From assembly GCA_948474755.1 (NCBI GenBank), contig CAOLHI010000073.1:682001-746000 (forward strand): a stretch of 64,000 nucleotides of DNA, written 5' to 3'. Source of the stretch: Ctenosaura bakeri. Its lineage: Eukaryota; Chordata; Lepidosauria; Squamata; Iguanidae. The notes beneath the pieces are model-generated. The model was not told the DNA's origin and did no database searches. It was given only the letters and a program-made list of their open reading frames with translations. This document shows, in pieces, positions 11,690 to 23,628 of this stretch (position 1 is its first letter; every line of letters starts with the position of its first letter). A program made the translations under genes and the position numbers.

Positions 11690-13300
11690 GTTATTGCATC
11701 GTGGTGATGTAGACCAGATCTTTGAATCTATCCATCCCACCACATATAAGCTTATCAACTCTTGGCTGATAAGATCTATCAGTGGCAGATTACCACCAGA
11801 AGGTGGCAAATTTCTCACTCTCTCCTGATGAGGTGGCTGATACTTTGAAGGAGGATATAGTGCATCCTCTCTGAAGTGGACCTCCTTAGAAGCAGAGATA
11901 TGTGATAGGTACTGCCCTATCACTGATATCACTTTTTTGGGCAAGCTGTTTGAACAAGTAGCAGTTGCACAACTTTAGACATTCTTGGAAGATTATTGAG
12001 ACCCATATCAGTCTTGTATCAAGGTAGGGCATAGTACCAAAACAAGCTTAGTTACTCTGACTGGCAACCATGTCCAAAAGAAAAACAGAGGAATTGTATC
12101 CTGTTGGTCCTCCTGGATCTCTCAGAAGCTTCTGATACTGTTGATCATGGTATTTTGTATGGTATTTTATTCCACATGATGGAAGTAGGGGGACACTGCG
12201 TTACGGTGGTTCTGCTCTTGTCTACAGGGACAGTTCCAGAGAATGGCATGGGGGGACTCTTCTTCAACACCATGGTTTTAAGCTGTGAGATACCACAAGG
12301 TTCTATCCTATGCCCTTAAGTATCTATATGAAGCCACTGGGTGAGGTAATTAGGAATTTGGGCTTGGGTGCCATCAGGAAGCTGACGATACCCAGTTCTA
12401 CTTCTTCTTGTCAACAGTCAGCTGAAACTGTGCAGGTGCTGGACCAGGGCCTGGGTAGTTTAATGGGCTCAATGAAAGTGAATAAATTAAAGCTAGATAT
12501 AGATCAAAAGTAAGCTCTATGAACTAGTGGTTCTCAGGACCAGACATCGTGTATGAGGTTGTATTCACCCTGAAAGATCAGATGCACCATTTGGGCATGG
12601 ACTCCATGATTCACCATGTATGAAGACAGCTAACAGTACAGTTATGACCTTTCCTGGACATGGATAGCCCGTCTACAGTTGTTCATACACTGATAACCTC
12701 CAGCTACTGCAATATAATGCGAACTGGATGCTGCAGCTAGCGCAAAGCGCAACAGCCTGACTGCTGTCCAGAAGATAACAGAGGAATAATGTAACACCAG
12801 TTTTAAAGGTATTGCAGTGTCTGCCAATAGGCTTCCAATCTGCATTTAAGGTGCTCGCAATGACATATGAAGCTTTAAATGGCTGAGGACCTTGAAGCCT
12901 GAAGGAGTGCCTCACCCTAGCGATGCATGCCTGAAGACTGAGGTCTGCTGTTGGGGAAGTCATTTGTTTCCCACCAATGGAATCAATATATTGTCAAAGG
13001 AGATAGGAGACGACCTTTGCTGCTATGGTACCCCACTTGCAAGACACCCTTAGAGGCCTAATTAGCCCTGAGCTGTCTTTATTCCAGTGCCATGTTGAAA
13101 TATGTCTTTTTATTTAAATTTTTGGGACCTCGCTGATTTCTTCCAAATCTGTGCATGTGCATAGTTTTAAACTGTTATAACTTATTAAATTGTTTAAATA
13201 CATTTTATTTGTTTAAATTATCTTCTACTGTTCAAAAATTTTAGTTTTTTAAAATTGTTTACACTGGTTTTATGGGTACACTGGGTCTGAATCCTGTTGT
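11690..13300 (+). mobile_element. LINE L2 fragment (3' half)
   Basis: Degenerate reading frames on the plus strand carry L2 reverse-transcriptase landmarks in order. They are a VLLDLSEASDTVDHGIL block (12106 on), an IPQGSILCP block (about 12288 on), a degenerate Y/ADDTQFYF block (about 12380) and the C-terminal text corresponding to LKVLQCLPIGFQS (about 12800). The 3' region ends in T-rich sequence with a CTTAGAGGCCTAA phrase (about 13050) that recurs at 41582. The copy is heavily mutated and has no 5' part. Confidence 0.7.
12095..12960 (+). pseudogene. L2 reverse transcriptase, broken
   Basis: The conserved L2 reverse-transcriptase core is present but spread over several frames with stops. 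The motif VLLDLSEASDTVDH corresponds to the first catalytic aspartate block (usually LSAAFDTVDH). The GVPQGSVLGP box survives as EIPQGSILCP, and the second catalytic block reads ADDTQFYF after a frameshift. The enzyme would copy L2 RNA at a nicked target, but this copy cannot make it. Confidence 0.65.
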
Positions 13301-13632
13301 TATTTCTGACTAGAATAGACCCATTGAATCACTTGGATTTATTTTCTGTTGTTTCACCACTCAGTGATTGATTCTACTCTGAATGAAACTAAGCAGTCAG
13401 ATTTTGGCTATGACATTTTACATTAACATGTTTTTCTTCCTCATGAAAAATACAGAGAAGGTCTGAATCTCAACACAACATTGACGCAAACTTTGATTAA
13501 ACTTGATCCTGCACTCCTAGTGGCCAGACTAAAAAAGTCTTTTTTGTGGAAGTGTGGAAGTCTAGCCTTCATCTTAGGCAGGAACTGTCTAAAGTGTGTG
13601 ATGCTTTCACAAAATTTCTCCACATTCAAGCG

Positions 13633-13650
13633 TGTGTGTGTGTGTGTGTA
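13633..13650. repeat. (GT)n microsatellite
   Basis: About nine GT units following AAGC. Confidence 0.85.
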
Positions 13651-14063
13651 CTAGAGTAATCCCTCTCGTAAAGTGCTGGAAGAAGGACTCCAGATTCTGG
13701 AACAGAACTGAATAAGGCCACTAGACCTAAACAGTATAATGTTTGGTTATTCTGCAGCAACCTTTTCCTGGGTTCTTTTTCTTCTTGTTATACCGCATTT
13801 TTCTAGGCAGATTTTTCTGCTCTCTTGTCAATGAGACCTTCCTTGAAGTCACTGTTCTGCCTGTTCTTAATGGCCCACAGGTCTGCTGGACTGATGGTCA
13901 GCTCCAGCAAACAGCACCTGAGTTCTCAGCATTTCTATTTGATGCACGCAGAAAATCATTAATGAGAAAGGCTCTTTTCCACAGAGGCTCCCTCCCACCA
14001 AATAGAGAGGAAGAGAAAGACAGAATGAGAAAATAATCCTCCAGAAAGAAAGGGAAAAAAAGC

Positions 14064-14082
14064 TGTGTGTGTGTGTGTGTGT
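14064..14082. repeat. (TG)n microsatellite
   Basis: About nine TG units after a purine-rich stretch. Confidence 0.85.
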
Positions 14083-14539
14083 TCTGTTCTAGAAGGTTGG
14101 ACCCAGTTAAAGTGTGGATCATATTAGCAAGTGATTGAATTAAGTAGCAGGCACCTCATTTCCAATTGCAAGGGAAGTATGTGTCATTTTATAAAATGCT
14201 AAATATAAAAGCGAAATGAACTGAAATGGAAAGCAGGCACAAAACGCCTGCCAGTGCCGCTACGGAAACATCCCAAGTTACTTCACTGAAAGTCTTGCTT
14301 GTTGTGCAAAATGTTGAAAAGGAGGAAATTCCCGCTTTGCTTTTGACACATAGCTGGAAAGGCTTTGTAGCCAAAAAGCAAAATCAAAGAAACAAACAAA
14401 GATAGGGATCCAATGTGCAAAAGGGAAGCTAAGTTCAACCCCAATGTAAAGCCCAATTCATACGTATACAGGGATGGCGCTATGGCACCCCCACATGCTG
14501 GCTTTTGGTACACATTATCAGATCTTAAATCCTTAGAAC

Positions 14540-14640
14540 CTATGACCCTCCAGATCTTTTGCACTACAGCTCCCATATGTTGTCTGCAGCTTTGTGGAGC
14601 TGATGTCCAAAAACATTTGGAGTCTGAGAGGATCTCTAGT
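14540..14640. mobile_element. Eroded fold-back repeat of the CTCCAGATNTTTT type
   Basis: The left arm reads CCTCCAGATCTTTTGCACTA and the right arm CCAAAAACATTTGGAGTC, which are imperfect inverses around an ACAGCTCCCAT core. A related half occurs near 34998-35100. The arrangement resembles hAT-type miniature elements common in amniotes. Family assignment is a guess. Confidence 0.4.
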
Positions 14641-16308
14641 CCAATCTTCAGGGCATAAGTAAATGAGTCCATCTCTGCCCCTGTCATTTCTGCATGGGTT
14701 TTACCCATCAGACTATTCCACCTTATTTCTATAGTTCTCATCAAGTTGCATTCAAAGTGCATGAGTTCAGAGCTAAATTCTTTTCTAAATATGTATTTTC
14801 AATGCATTTTCTCCCAGAATGCAGTTTTTTAAGCATAGTTTGATAGGAGATTCGAGTTTAGAATCTGCAGGGCATGCAAAAACTGGTGAATAACTAAATC
14901 CTCATCTGTAAATTAGCCCAAGAGGTATAAAACAGGTTGGTTCGTGTCAGAATTCCCTACACGTGAATTCCTTCAACAATCCCACCCAATCACAGGCCAG
15001 CAAGTTGCCAGGAGAGATATACTCATATAACCTGAGGTTACATGATCATATGCCCTTTTGGAAACAATGGGGAAGGAGGTTTCAATACTGCTTGATGCAA
15101 CATAATCTCCTCACCCAGAAGGCTTGCCAGAGAGCTGGATCATGCTCCTCAATGGCCAGAGAAGGCAGGAGGTGGCCTTCAACAAGAGATTCCTGGAGTT
15201 CCAGGGAGGAAATGCTAACTCTCTTCACTTAGCTGAAGAACTGTAACTGAATATTGCTTATATATCTCCTGCCCTCCCCCAGACACAGGAGGCATTCTCT
15301 AGACCCTTGAAGCTACCTTCTGACTTGGTTGGAAGGATCAGGAGGGATCCATTTGTGATCACGTCCCCTGCCTCCTTGCCTCTTTCTCAATCAGTGTCAG
15401 GAATGGGTAACCCTACTCTTAACAGTACTGAAATACACATCAACACACTTGCAAGATTGGTTGACTCCACTCTAAAAGTGAATGCATGGGGGTTTCACAC
15501 ATTCCTTGTCCTGCTATACAGGAACTGTATGAAACGGCTCTCCAATGTTTGATTTTGGCTGCCTTTGACTCACACAACTCTTACAGAGGCACCGACAGTT
15601 AAGAAGGCATCTTGAAAGTGCTCCTTCCCAGTTTTCCAACTTTCAGCAATATTCTTAAGGAACTGGTGTTCAGTTCCAAAACCATGGAAATAAATGGAGG
15701 CTGTACAGTAGCAGGGTTGGAAGACCGTGCCATCGGCATCCAGCCCCGGCATGTCTCACAGCTTGTTTCTTCCCCTTTACTTCTGTATATATCAAGTTCT
15801 GACAAATGCGAGTGGAAGCTTTCCAGGATAAATAACTTTATCTTGACAAAACCCCTGGTGGCACCCCATGGCAATTCATTATTTTTCAATTAAATTTACC
15901 GTTCGCTGGCAGCTGCCCTGTTTTAATTTTCTGCTGTTTGTTTACTGAACAACGAAACACATAACATAAAACCCTATAAAAGTCAGATTGAGTTAATTAA
16001 ATGAGGTACTAGGAAGCTCTAACTCAACCTCAAGAGAACGTCCATCACTGGATCTCCTGAAAAACGTCTCTTTTTGGGGAATTTATTTTTCACATTTGCA
16101 GTGCCATAATTAATTTGGAGGACTGCCCCCACTTCCCCTTGATACTGTAGTTGTCTCTCTCACACAGTCAATCTGCTGGAGTTTTATATCAGAAGCTATT
16201 GGTGGGTTGGTCTTTAAAAGATGCCTGTCTTTTTTTAAGATGTCTTAAAAAAGAAGACAACTTGGGGTGAGAAAAAGGACTGTGTAGTGAACAGGGATGT
16301 GGTGGGAG

Positions 16309-16733
16309 AAGATGATGAGATGGAGCCATGGCAGAGTACACATATTGCAGGCACAGGCTGACAGCACTCTCAAGTTAAAGGAATCTTCAGTAGGCAGGCT
16401 GAGAAAGTCCTCCTTTGCTGAGATGCTTGAGATGTACTCATGCTGAAGTCTTTGCTGTTTTTGTCTGGAGGTGCCACTGGAATTCACTCAAAGCATATGT
16501 TTTGCTCACTTCTCCCAGGTCATGGGGACAATAACTCAATGGAAGAAGGTAAATAATATAGAAAGCAAGCCTGGATTCATTCTTTGGGCTCTTCCTGATG
16601 AGGCACAGGTGTTGAGATGATGAGATGGTGCATAGGTCACAGCAGAGCATATGCATTGCATACATAGGCTGATAGGTACTCTCCAGTTAAAGAAAACTCC
16701 AATAGGTGAGCTGGGAAAGATTTCCTTTGCCTG
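16309..16733. repeat. Diverged tandem duplication (about 306 bp period)
   Basis: Copy 1 (16309-16424) and copy 2 (16615-16733) share GATGATGAGATGG, a CAGGCTGA-type middle, CAAGTTAAAG / CAGTTAAAG and a GAAAG..TCCTTTGC end. TGTCTGGAGG follows both (near 16459 and 16739), so the unit may be longer. Similarity by eye is about 70 percent. Confidence 0.55.
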
Positions 16734-17396
16734 GTATGTGTCTGGAGGTTCTAGTATTTGTTGCTATAGTTGTTGTGTTTTTAAAATCTAAATATCCATT
16801 TCTGTTCTCCTAAACTATGTTCTAGCTACTTCTAGCACCAGCTGCAACATTTTATTCCCATCCTCAAGTGTTTATTTTTTTAAAAAAAATCTAAGACATA
16901 TCCAGGCAAAGGGGTCTCCAATTCTTCTCCTCTTTTCTTTTTTATTTTTTTTTTCTTAGAGTTATAGTGCATGAGTGCATCAGTGAATCAATGAGAATGC
17001 ACTTTTGCACTATTGCACTACAACAAACCAAGCAAGAAAGAAAGAAGGAAAGAAAAAGAAAATTTGCTTTTCAAACCACAGCAAACCACACCTTTTGTTT
17101 AGAAAACCTTTAACAGCCCTGGTACATATCCAAGGAATCACTTCAAACAGACCTCAAAAAGAATGGAATGAATAGACATGGAGGTGACAACAACCAGCAA
17201 AGCTCAGTAAAACCCAATGAGTTATTTTGCAAGAACTGACACTTCTTTAGGCCAGTTCGGAAGCTCCTTTGTCATCTTTGAGAAGGACAAGGTAGCTGGT
17301 GGTACAAACATTAAACATACCAGCTTAGGACTTAGGAAAGCTGCTGTCAATCAGAGTAGAGCCAACCTTTCCCAAGCCAGTGATCTTTTAGACTGT
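16734..17396. other. Stretch with no recognised feature
   Basis: AT-rich DNA with T-runs near 16941 and a purine-rich AAAGAAAGAAGG tract near 17033. No gene is seen. Confidence 0.5.
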
Positions 17397-17853
17397 GGTC
17401 TTTTCCACACTGGGCAAGGGAATCGCCCTGCGCCGCTACTCACCTGACCTTTCGGCTCCCCGGTCCGGTCCACGGTTCTCCAGAGCAGTGTGTGCTCGTC
17501 AATACGCACTGCTCCAGCGTCCCATATGGCGGCTTCCAGTTGGTTGAGGGTCTCGACCAACTGCTGAAGCTCGCCAGCCTAAAGCCCGCTCCTGGGCAGA
17601 TACCAGACTCGCATTGGTGCAAGCCTGCGGATCTGCATAAGGGAGCAGGCTTGCAGTGGCGCGCTGCGTGCTTTTGAAAGACCAGAAAAATCAGGTCTTT
17701 CAAAAGCATGCTGGAGGACCACTTGGGGTCGTTTCGGACCGAACTGAGGTGCGGATCTACCTTAAATAGGTCCGACCCAGTCCGGTCTGAGGTGCAGAAC
17801 TCCTCCTTGGAGGACAGACTACGCCATTTCAAAAAACCCGTGTGGAAAAGGCC
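17397..17853 (-). mobile_element. Palindromic TIR element C (same subfamily as D and F, inverted)
   Basis: The termini are GGTCTTTTCCACAC on the left and the complement of GGCCTTTTCCACAC on the right. Read on the minus strand the interior matches elements D (32011-32477) and F (51334-51811) along most of its length. It includes a long hairpin at about 17667-17709 with arms TTTTGAAAGACC and GGTCTTTCAAAA. There is no transposase. The flanking triplets (TGT and TTA) are not an obvious duplication. Confidence 0.66.
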
Positions 17854-18915
17854 TTATCTCCCTTTAGTCCCAGCCATCATGGTCACTGATAAGGGATGAT
17901 GGGGTGTGTAGTAAAAACAGTAAAAGGGAATAAACAATACTGGGCTAAATAGCTGTCAGTCTGACTCAGTTTTAAGCAGCTTCATTTGTTCCATTTTTAT
18001 GAAATGGCAAATTGGGTTATAAGGTCCAGTTCTTTAGCTTTCAAAGCAATTCAGGCAATATGTAGCAGCAGCTCCTACTTTTTCCAGTTTATGTAAGAGG
18101 GCACAAAAGTCTTAGGGAGAAAAAATAAATAAATGAGTACACTTAGTACTATGTAGGACCAACCTAAGTCATTATGCTGCCTGAGCCAAGCTGCATTATG
18201 CTGTGTTACCATGCATTCTTATCCTCTCTGGCTGCATGTGACCATACAACCCAGTACAGGGTAATAACACGGTGTTCTCATTGGAAAATAATACAGTGCT
18301 GGTACAGTGAGCTATAGCATCAGTAGTGTTGTGACTAGATGTGCCATTCTTTTTCCTACTCCTCAGATTCTGGTTGAACCCTTAGTTGAGGACCCCAGAC
18401 AAATTTGCCAACAAAGACCTTCACTTCAATATGTACTGAATATATGTCTGCATTTTATTTCATGTGGCCAACTTCTAGTTTAAACCAGATTTCTTTTTCT
18501 ATATGCTGATTTTGTCTATTTGCATGGTAATATGCCTGTTTCCTACGACATGGATGCCTGTTTAGAGATCTGGTTTAAGGAGAACATCAACTGTGCCATA
18601 TCAGTGAAATTGATCTCAGTGTAATTTTTCAATTGGGCCGAAGTCAGGTAGCAATCCAGTCTGAAATGGGACCAGAAAGTCAGAGGGACTAGACTACCGT
18701 TATTTTTCTGTCTCTCATGAGTCCCTTCATAGTACCCAATCATTGCATTTGGACTCTGCTTTAATTGCCATGGCTGCAACCTGTGAAATGCTGGGGTTTG
18801 TAGAAGAGCTCCTTGGCTGAGGATTCTAAATGCCACTATCTAAACCTCACCTCCCAGAATTCCATAGGTAGGAATCAAGGCACTTACAGTGATGTCAGAA
18901 CATTATTACTTTATA
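17854..18915. other. Stretch with little recognised
   Basis: A short CCCAGCCATCATGGTCACTG..GGGATGATGGGG segment (17868-17900) looks like the core of a fold-back repeat. Near 18780-18860 the words GGGGTTTGTAGAAG and CCTCCCAGAATTCC resemble another eroded fold-back element. No gene is seen. Confidence 0.4.
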
Positions 18916-19144
18916 TACTTGGTTCTCCATATCTGCAGATCCTGTACGCACAGATTCAACCAATCATGACTTGAAAAAAAATTTTTTAAAAAAATCTGAA
19001 GAGCAAACTTTGATTTTGCCATTTCATATAAGGGACACCATTTTACTACAATATTATACATAATAGGACTTGAGCATCCATGAATTTTGGTACCCACATG
19101 GGGTCCTGGAACCAAATCCTAGTGGATAGCAAGGGCCCACTGTA
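18916..19144. mobile_element. Mariner/Tigger-like miniature element
   Basis: The left end TACTTGGTTCTCCATATC pairs loosely with the complement of the right end (TACAGTGGGCCCTTGC), with TA at both edges. The middle has the AAGGGACACCATTTTACTA and GGACTTGAGCATCCATG phrases typical of a widespread tetrapod short Tc1/mariner-type element. It is non-coding. The family is recalled from general knowledge, not searched. Confidence 0.5.
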
Positions 19145-20267
19145 TAGTGAAAGCACATTTTCTTGTAAATCAGATCCAGTGAGGGCAGGGGGATATTGTT
19201 GCAGAGTTCTGGTGCTTTGCTTGCACAATGATTGATAAACTAGAAAGACAGTGGTACTTTCTCCAGATTCCCTTAGAACTCATAGATAAGTAATACATGA
19301 CCACAACCGTAATCAAATAAGATTTTTTTCAGAAACATTCAGAATTTTTTCCAATATTGCAAACAATATACACTTGCAATGTCAGTGGAAACTTACATAG
19401 TAAGGCATATGCATTCAATTTAAAATTCATCTTCGTCTGCTTTCTTTCTATGTTCTACATCATTTAAAATGGGGCACAAATAAGGCGAAACAGAAGGAGA
19501 TTTCTAATGTAATGGAAAAGACCACAATTTAAATTCTACAAAAGTGACCCAGCCCTTTTGTCTGTATTTGTAACAGACAACACAGATAAACCAACAGGCC
19601 AATACTCTGAGAATAATTTTCATCACACTCAGTTCATTTCTGAACTGATTAGTGCTTAGAATCCAAATATTATATTACTAGATGCATGATAAATGCATAT
19701 ATTATGCATGACATCAATAGGTGTGTGATAAATGCATATATTATACATCTTAAAAGACAGAAAGGAGAGGAGATTTTCTGTCTGTTGACTCCAGAGTAAC
19801 TCTTTCCCCAGCACCTGCCAGCATCTGACAGAGTTTCAGTAGCAGACAGGACTCTTGCCTGTTTTGAGCTGCCGGGCACTATGCAGTGTTGGAAAGAGAA
19901 CATGTCAGAAAGATCTGGCTTCAAAAGCAGCCTCCCCACATAGTGTCCCGAGCCCATATTTCTGCAAGTAGAATGCTACTGAAAGTCAGCAAACCTCTGT
20001 ATGCCCCAAGGATATACTTAGACACCTTTTATTGTATTTTGAGTATTAGTGAATGATTTTTAGAGCCACACAGAAGGTCAAGATGTCAAGCTAAAGGAAA
20101 AATCAAACAATCATTTGGAAAGCAACATGCAAACCAACACCAACATTTTAAGGTTTGTAACAACAGGAACATTTAAAAACCAGTATCTTATTTTAACAAA
20201 GGTGCTGCCATCCAAGAGACCAAATGAAAGCACACCAGCAAAAACTGCTGGCTGCAACCTTATGCAC
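19145..20267. other. Stretch with no recognised feature
   Basis: AT-rich. A short local duplication of TGATAAATGCATATATTAT occurs at about 19688 and 19727. No gene is seen. Confidence 0.45.
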
Positions 20268-20409
20268 ATTTAACTGGCAAAATGCATGGGTTCAGCAGAG
20301 TAACAGTATTTGAAACGCATTTGAAAAGTTTGTGTTTCCCAAAAGGAGCTAGAAGCTATTTGGGAGCCAACTGTGCTCAGCTTCTGCCCTGAAAAGACAA
20401 AGAGGAGGG

Positions 20410-20780
20410 TTGTAGACACAGGAGTGGCAAGATGCGGGCACTGTCTCTCCCATAAGAAACCTGCCCTCCAGTGAAATTTTCCTGTAGCCCACAAATTTCT
20501 AGCAGAATGAGACACAGAAAATGGTTCACACCTAAAATTCTTATATTTGCTGTGGAAGCATTCTCTTAATAAGTTTTCCTGCCACTTTTCTTTGGATGTC
20601 TCAACTCTGTTTCTAAATGCTCAATGCAAGTTTTAAATTATTCTAATGCTAGAAATTTCAGGGAATGAAGGAAAATTTCATCAATGGACAGAATTCTTAT
20701 TGGAGGGCAACATCCTCATACCCTCCAACATTTTACACATGAAAACTGGGACCAATGTGACCGAACAATATCAGAGTGCG
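20410..20780. repeat. Inverted pair of an unidentified repeat
   Basis: The complement of 20410-20515 (CTAGAAATTTGTGGG..GGAAAATTTCACTGGAGGG..CTTATGGGAG) matches the plus strand at 20649-20710 (CTAGAAATTTCAGGG..GGAAAATTTCATCAATGG..CTTATTGGAG). The copies face away from each other across about 130 bases. The plus copy continues with a CCTCCAACATTTTACACATG phrase. Family unknown. Confidence 0.45.
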
Positions 20781-20907
20781 ATCGAGATGGCAAAGGTCAA
20801 TAATGAGGAAGATAAAACAAAAAGCAAAGATGACTGGTAACACCCAATAGATGCAATGTTGCAGAGAAGAGGCAAAGTCTCAGGGTATTGGAAAAGATGA
20901 TTTTATT

Positions 20908-22692
20908 TTTTAGTCTTTAATATCTCTGTGTATTTATTCTTTCTTTTACTGTCGATGCTTTCTTCTTCTGCTCTGCCTCTGTTTGGCTCCGCTATCTTTT
21001 CACCCGTGACTGTGTTTTCAACTGCTAAAACTGCTATAACGTTCCACCATCTTCTGTACCTCTGACCCAACTTTTCTCCGTTTCTGTCCTCAGTTCCAAG
21101 TAAATTAACAACCAATGTCCTTTTCTATTCCTTCTACTTCCTTCTATTTCTATTTATCTCTAATCTTTAATATTCACTCTTTATTCTTTGTTCTTAGTCT
21201 TAATAAGTATATAATCCTTTTTAAATCACACAAAGCAGTATTTTAATATTCTACTCCTTCTTCTATTTCAATTTGTAAAGTTGTTGGTACAGCTCACTGT
21301 TGAGGATCCTCTCACCAAAACTAGAGTCCAGACCATCTTTTCAATATATCATTAGATCTGTAAGCTACCTCTACAGTTTAAAAAATTTCTTGCATCTCTT
21401 CAGTTGCCCCAGCACGGACATGGCAGCTCTCTGACCTCACTCGCCGTCTTCTCTGAGCCAGCTGTTGTTATAGTTGATTCTTGAAGATTGACAACTTTTT
21501 CAGGTCTCCTTCAAGCCCCCTCTGAACCCCCTTTATCGGGGGGGGGTTATGGGCTGGTTCTTAGATTTTTCCCCAAACCGGCTACTCCCCACTGGGTGAA
21601 AATTTAGTGACCTACGTTGTCACTAAGCTGCCACACAATCCGCCATTTTCATTTAAAGACTAAAAAAAAATTGAAGTTGATCGTTGAGTATTGACAGATA
21701 TTAAGATTGAAGATTTTCGTAAGATATAATTAAGATATAAGATATAAGATATAATTAAATATAGGATATAATCTGATGAGAATCTACAGAGAGACAACAG
21801 AGGACTATAAAGAAGCTAAAAGCAAAGAAAGACTATATTGAGATAAAAGAAGAAGACAGAAGAGAACTTTACATAAAGGGATGAGGAAACTAGAAATATA
21901 AGAAGATTAGATAAACAAGTATAAAACTAATTTGAACTCATATAAACAATTTATATGGGCAAATATTGAATGTTAAAAACAAATACATAGAATTAATTTA
22001 ATATTTTATATATTTAACTGATATATAGGGAATTATTTTGATTAATAATTTTGTATATATATATATATATATATATATTGGTATTTATTAATTAACATTA
22101 ACTTACATTGAGTTAGTTGTGAGGATAAGAAAAAGAGAGAAATAGAGATAAGAACTTTATGAAATAATTTATAATAGAATGAACTGACACAGAGGAAGTG
22201 ATTTTGAATGTTATTGGGGGAATAAATTGTTTAAGGAAATGTAATACTGAAGAAACTGAGATTTTGAGACTTTAAAATTGTTGCTTTTATAAATATTGCT
22301 GTTGTTATAAATAATTGAATTTATAAGTAAATATTGTGTTAATAAGTGTAATTGGTAAAGTAGTGGTAAGCAGTAAGCAGTATGATGTAACTGGGTAAGT
22401 AGTTATAATAGAACATTTAAGTAGAGATTGTACTACATTGAGATAAATTGATTTGGAAGAAGGGGAAAAATATAAACTAACATTGTTATTAGATTATAAG
22501 AGACATAGAATAAAAAGCAAATAATAGATCCTAATGAGAGTTATCCAGTGGGCAAATAGTAGATACCAAGGAAAATAATATTATTAATAATAACTATAAG
22601 ATAAAGTGTAAAATTGAGGTTGATAGAGATATTTTTGATCTTATATTGAGTTTGAAAGTTTAAGGGTTAACTAACTGGTACCTTTTCCAGAA
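20908..22692 (+). promoter_or_regulatory. L1 5' UTR (expected internal promoter)
   Basis: This is the region between the left target duplication and ORF1. Its first 750 bases are pyrimidine-rich, with two CCATCTT/GCCATTTT words (21046 and 21640) that resemble YY1 sites in reverse. The rest is very AT-rich. Full-length L1s carry their RNA polymerase II promoter here. No specific promoter box can be shown from sequence alone. Confidence 0.5.
22053..22078. repeat. (TA)n microsatellite in the L1 5' UTR
   Basis: Thirteen uninterrupted TA units. Confidence 0.9.
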
Positions 22693-23623
22693 GTGATTCA
22701 ACAGGTATTAGAAGAAATAAAAAATTTCAAGCATGAAATAAGACAAGAATTAAAAGAAATGAGGGCTGAAATTAAGATGGATATTAAAAAAGAATTGGAA
22801 GGCTTTAATAAGAAGATTGAAAAAATAAATACAGAAATGAAATCAATAAAAACAGTCATAACAGTGTTGAAGGAGAAGACAAAACAATGTGAAGTAGAAG
22901 GAAAGACCATGAAAGACATGCAGAAAAAAAGTGAGAATGAATTGGAGAAGTATGAAATGAGATATCTAGACAAATGTATTAAAATTAGAGGAATTTTAGA
23001 GAAGTCGGGGGAGGATTTATATCAAAGAATAATTTCAGAACTAGCAGGTTATATGGAAATGACTGAAGAGAAGATGGAAACAGAAATTGACAGAATTTTC
23101 AGGCTGGAGTCAAGAATAGCAAAAGAGAAGGATTTACCAAGGGACATCATTGTTTCTTCTACAAGAACTCGAGTGAGAGATAAAATTTTGCAGAAGAATT
23201 ATGATAAAAAATTAATGGTGGAAGGAAAAGAAATAAAACTATTTAAAGATGTTCCATATCAAGCATTTAAACGAAGGCAAGAATACAGAAGTTTGACTCA
23301 ACTATTACAATGACATAAAATAAGATACAAATGGGAAAGGACTGAAGGGGTGTCCTTTACTTATATGTTAGGAAGATATAAGGTAACAACACCAACACAA
23401 GCATATAAATTGCAAAAAAAAGCTTAGAGAGATATTGGAAAATTTAAAGATGAAAGAGGATATAATTCATGACTGTGATAGAGAAAGAAAGGGACAAGAG
23501 GAGTCTCAAGAAAAAGTAGAGATAGAAGGAGAGGAACTGCAAGAAAGACCAGAAGAGGAACAAGAAGAAGAACTAATAGAATTAGAATCAGAAGAGAAGT
23601 TAAGTGAAACAGAAGAAATTTAA
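22693..23623 (+). pseudogene. L1 ORF1 (RNA-binding chaperone), broken
   Basis: From the ATG at 22693, 206 codons are open. The first part is a lysine/glutamate-rich coiled coil (about residues 1-100, MIQQVLEEIKNFKHEIRQEL). The RRM-like domain follows (CIKIRGI near residue 96, then DRIFRLESR and LPRDIIVSSTRTRVRDKIL), and then the C-terminal domain start KEIKLFKDVPYQAFKRRQEY. A TGA at 23311 interrupts it; the same frame then continues with RYKWERTEGVSFTYMLGRYK to 23425. A frameshift leads into an acidic tail (23435-23623, rich in EE and QE). ORF1 protein trimers coat L1 RNA. This copy could make only a truncated form. Confidence 0.8.
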
Positions 23624-23628
23624 GAAAA

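Larger units (their letters stand above)
13301..16308. other. Mostly unannotated; candidate conserved block at 15780-16010
   Basis: Apart from the two microsatellites and the small fold-back repeat, no gene or family is recognised. From 15780 to 16010 the sequence is low in repeats and dense in transcription-factor-like words: TTCAATTAAATTTA, CAGCTG, TGTTTAC, TTATCTTG and AGTTAATTAAA. The short open frames on both strands at 15599-15893 are not supported as exons. Confidence 0.3.
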
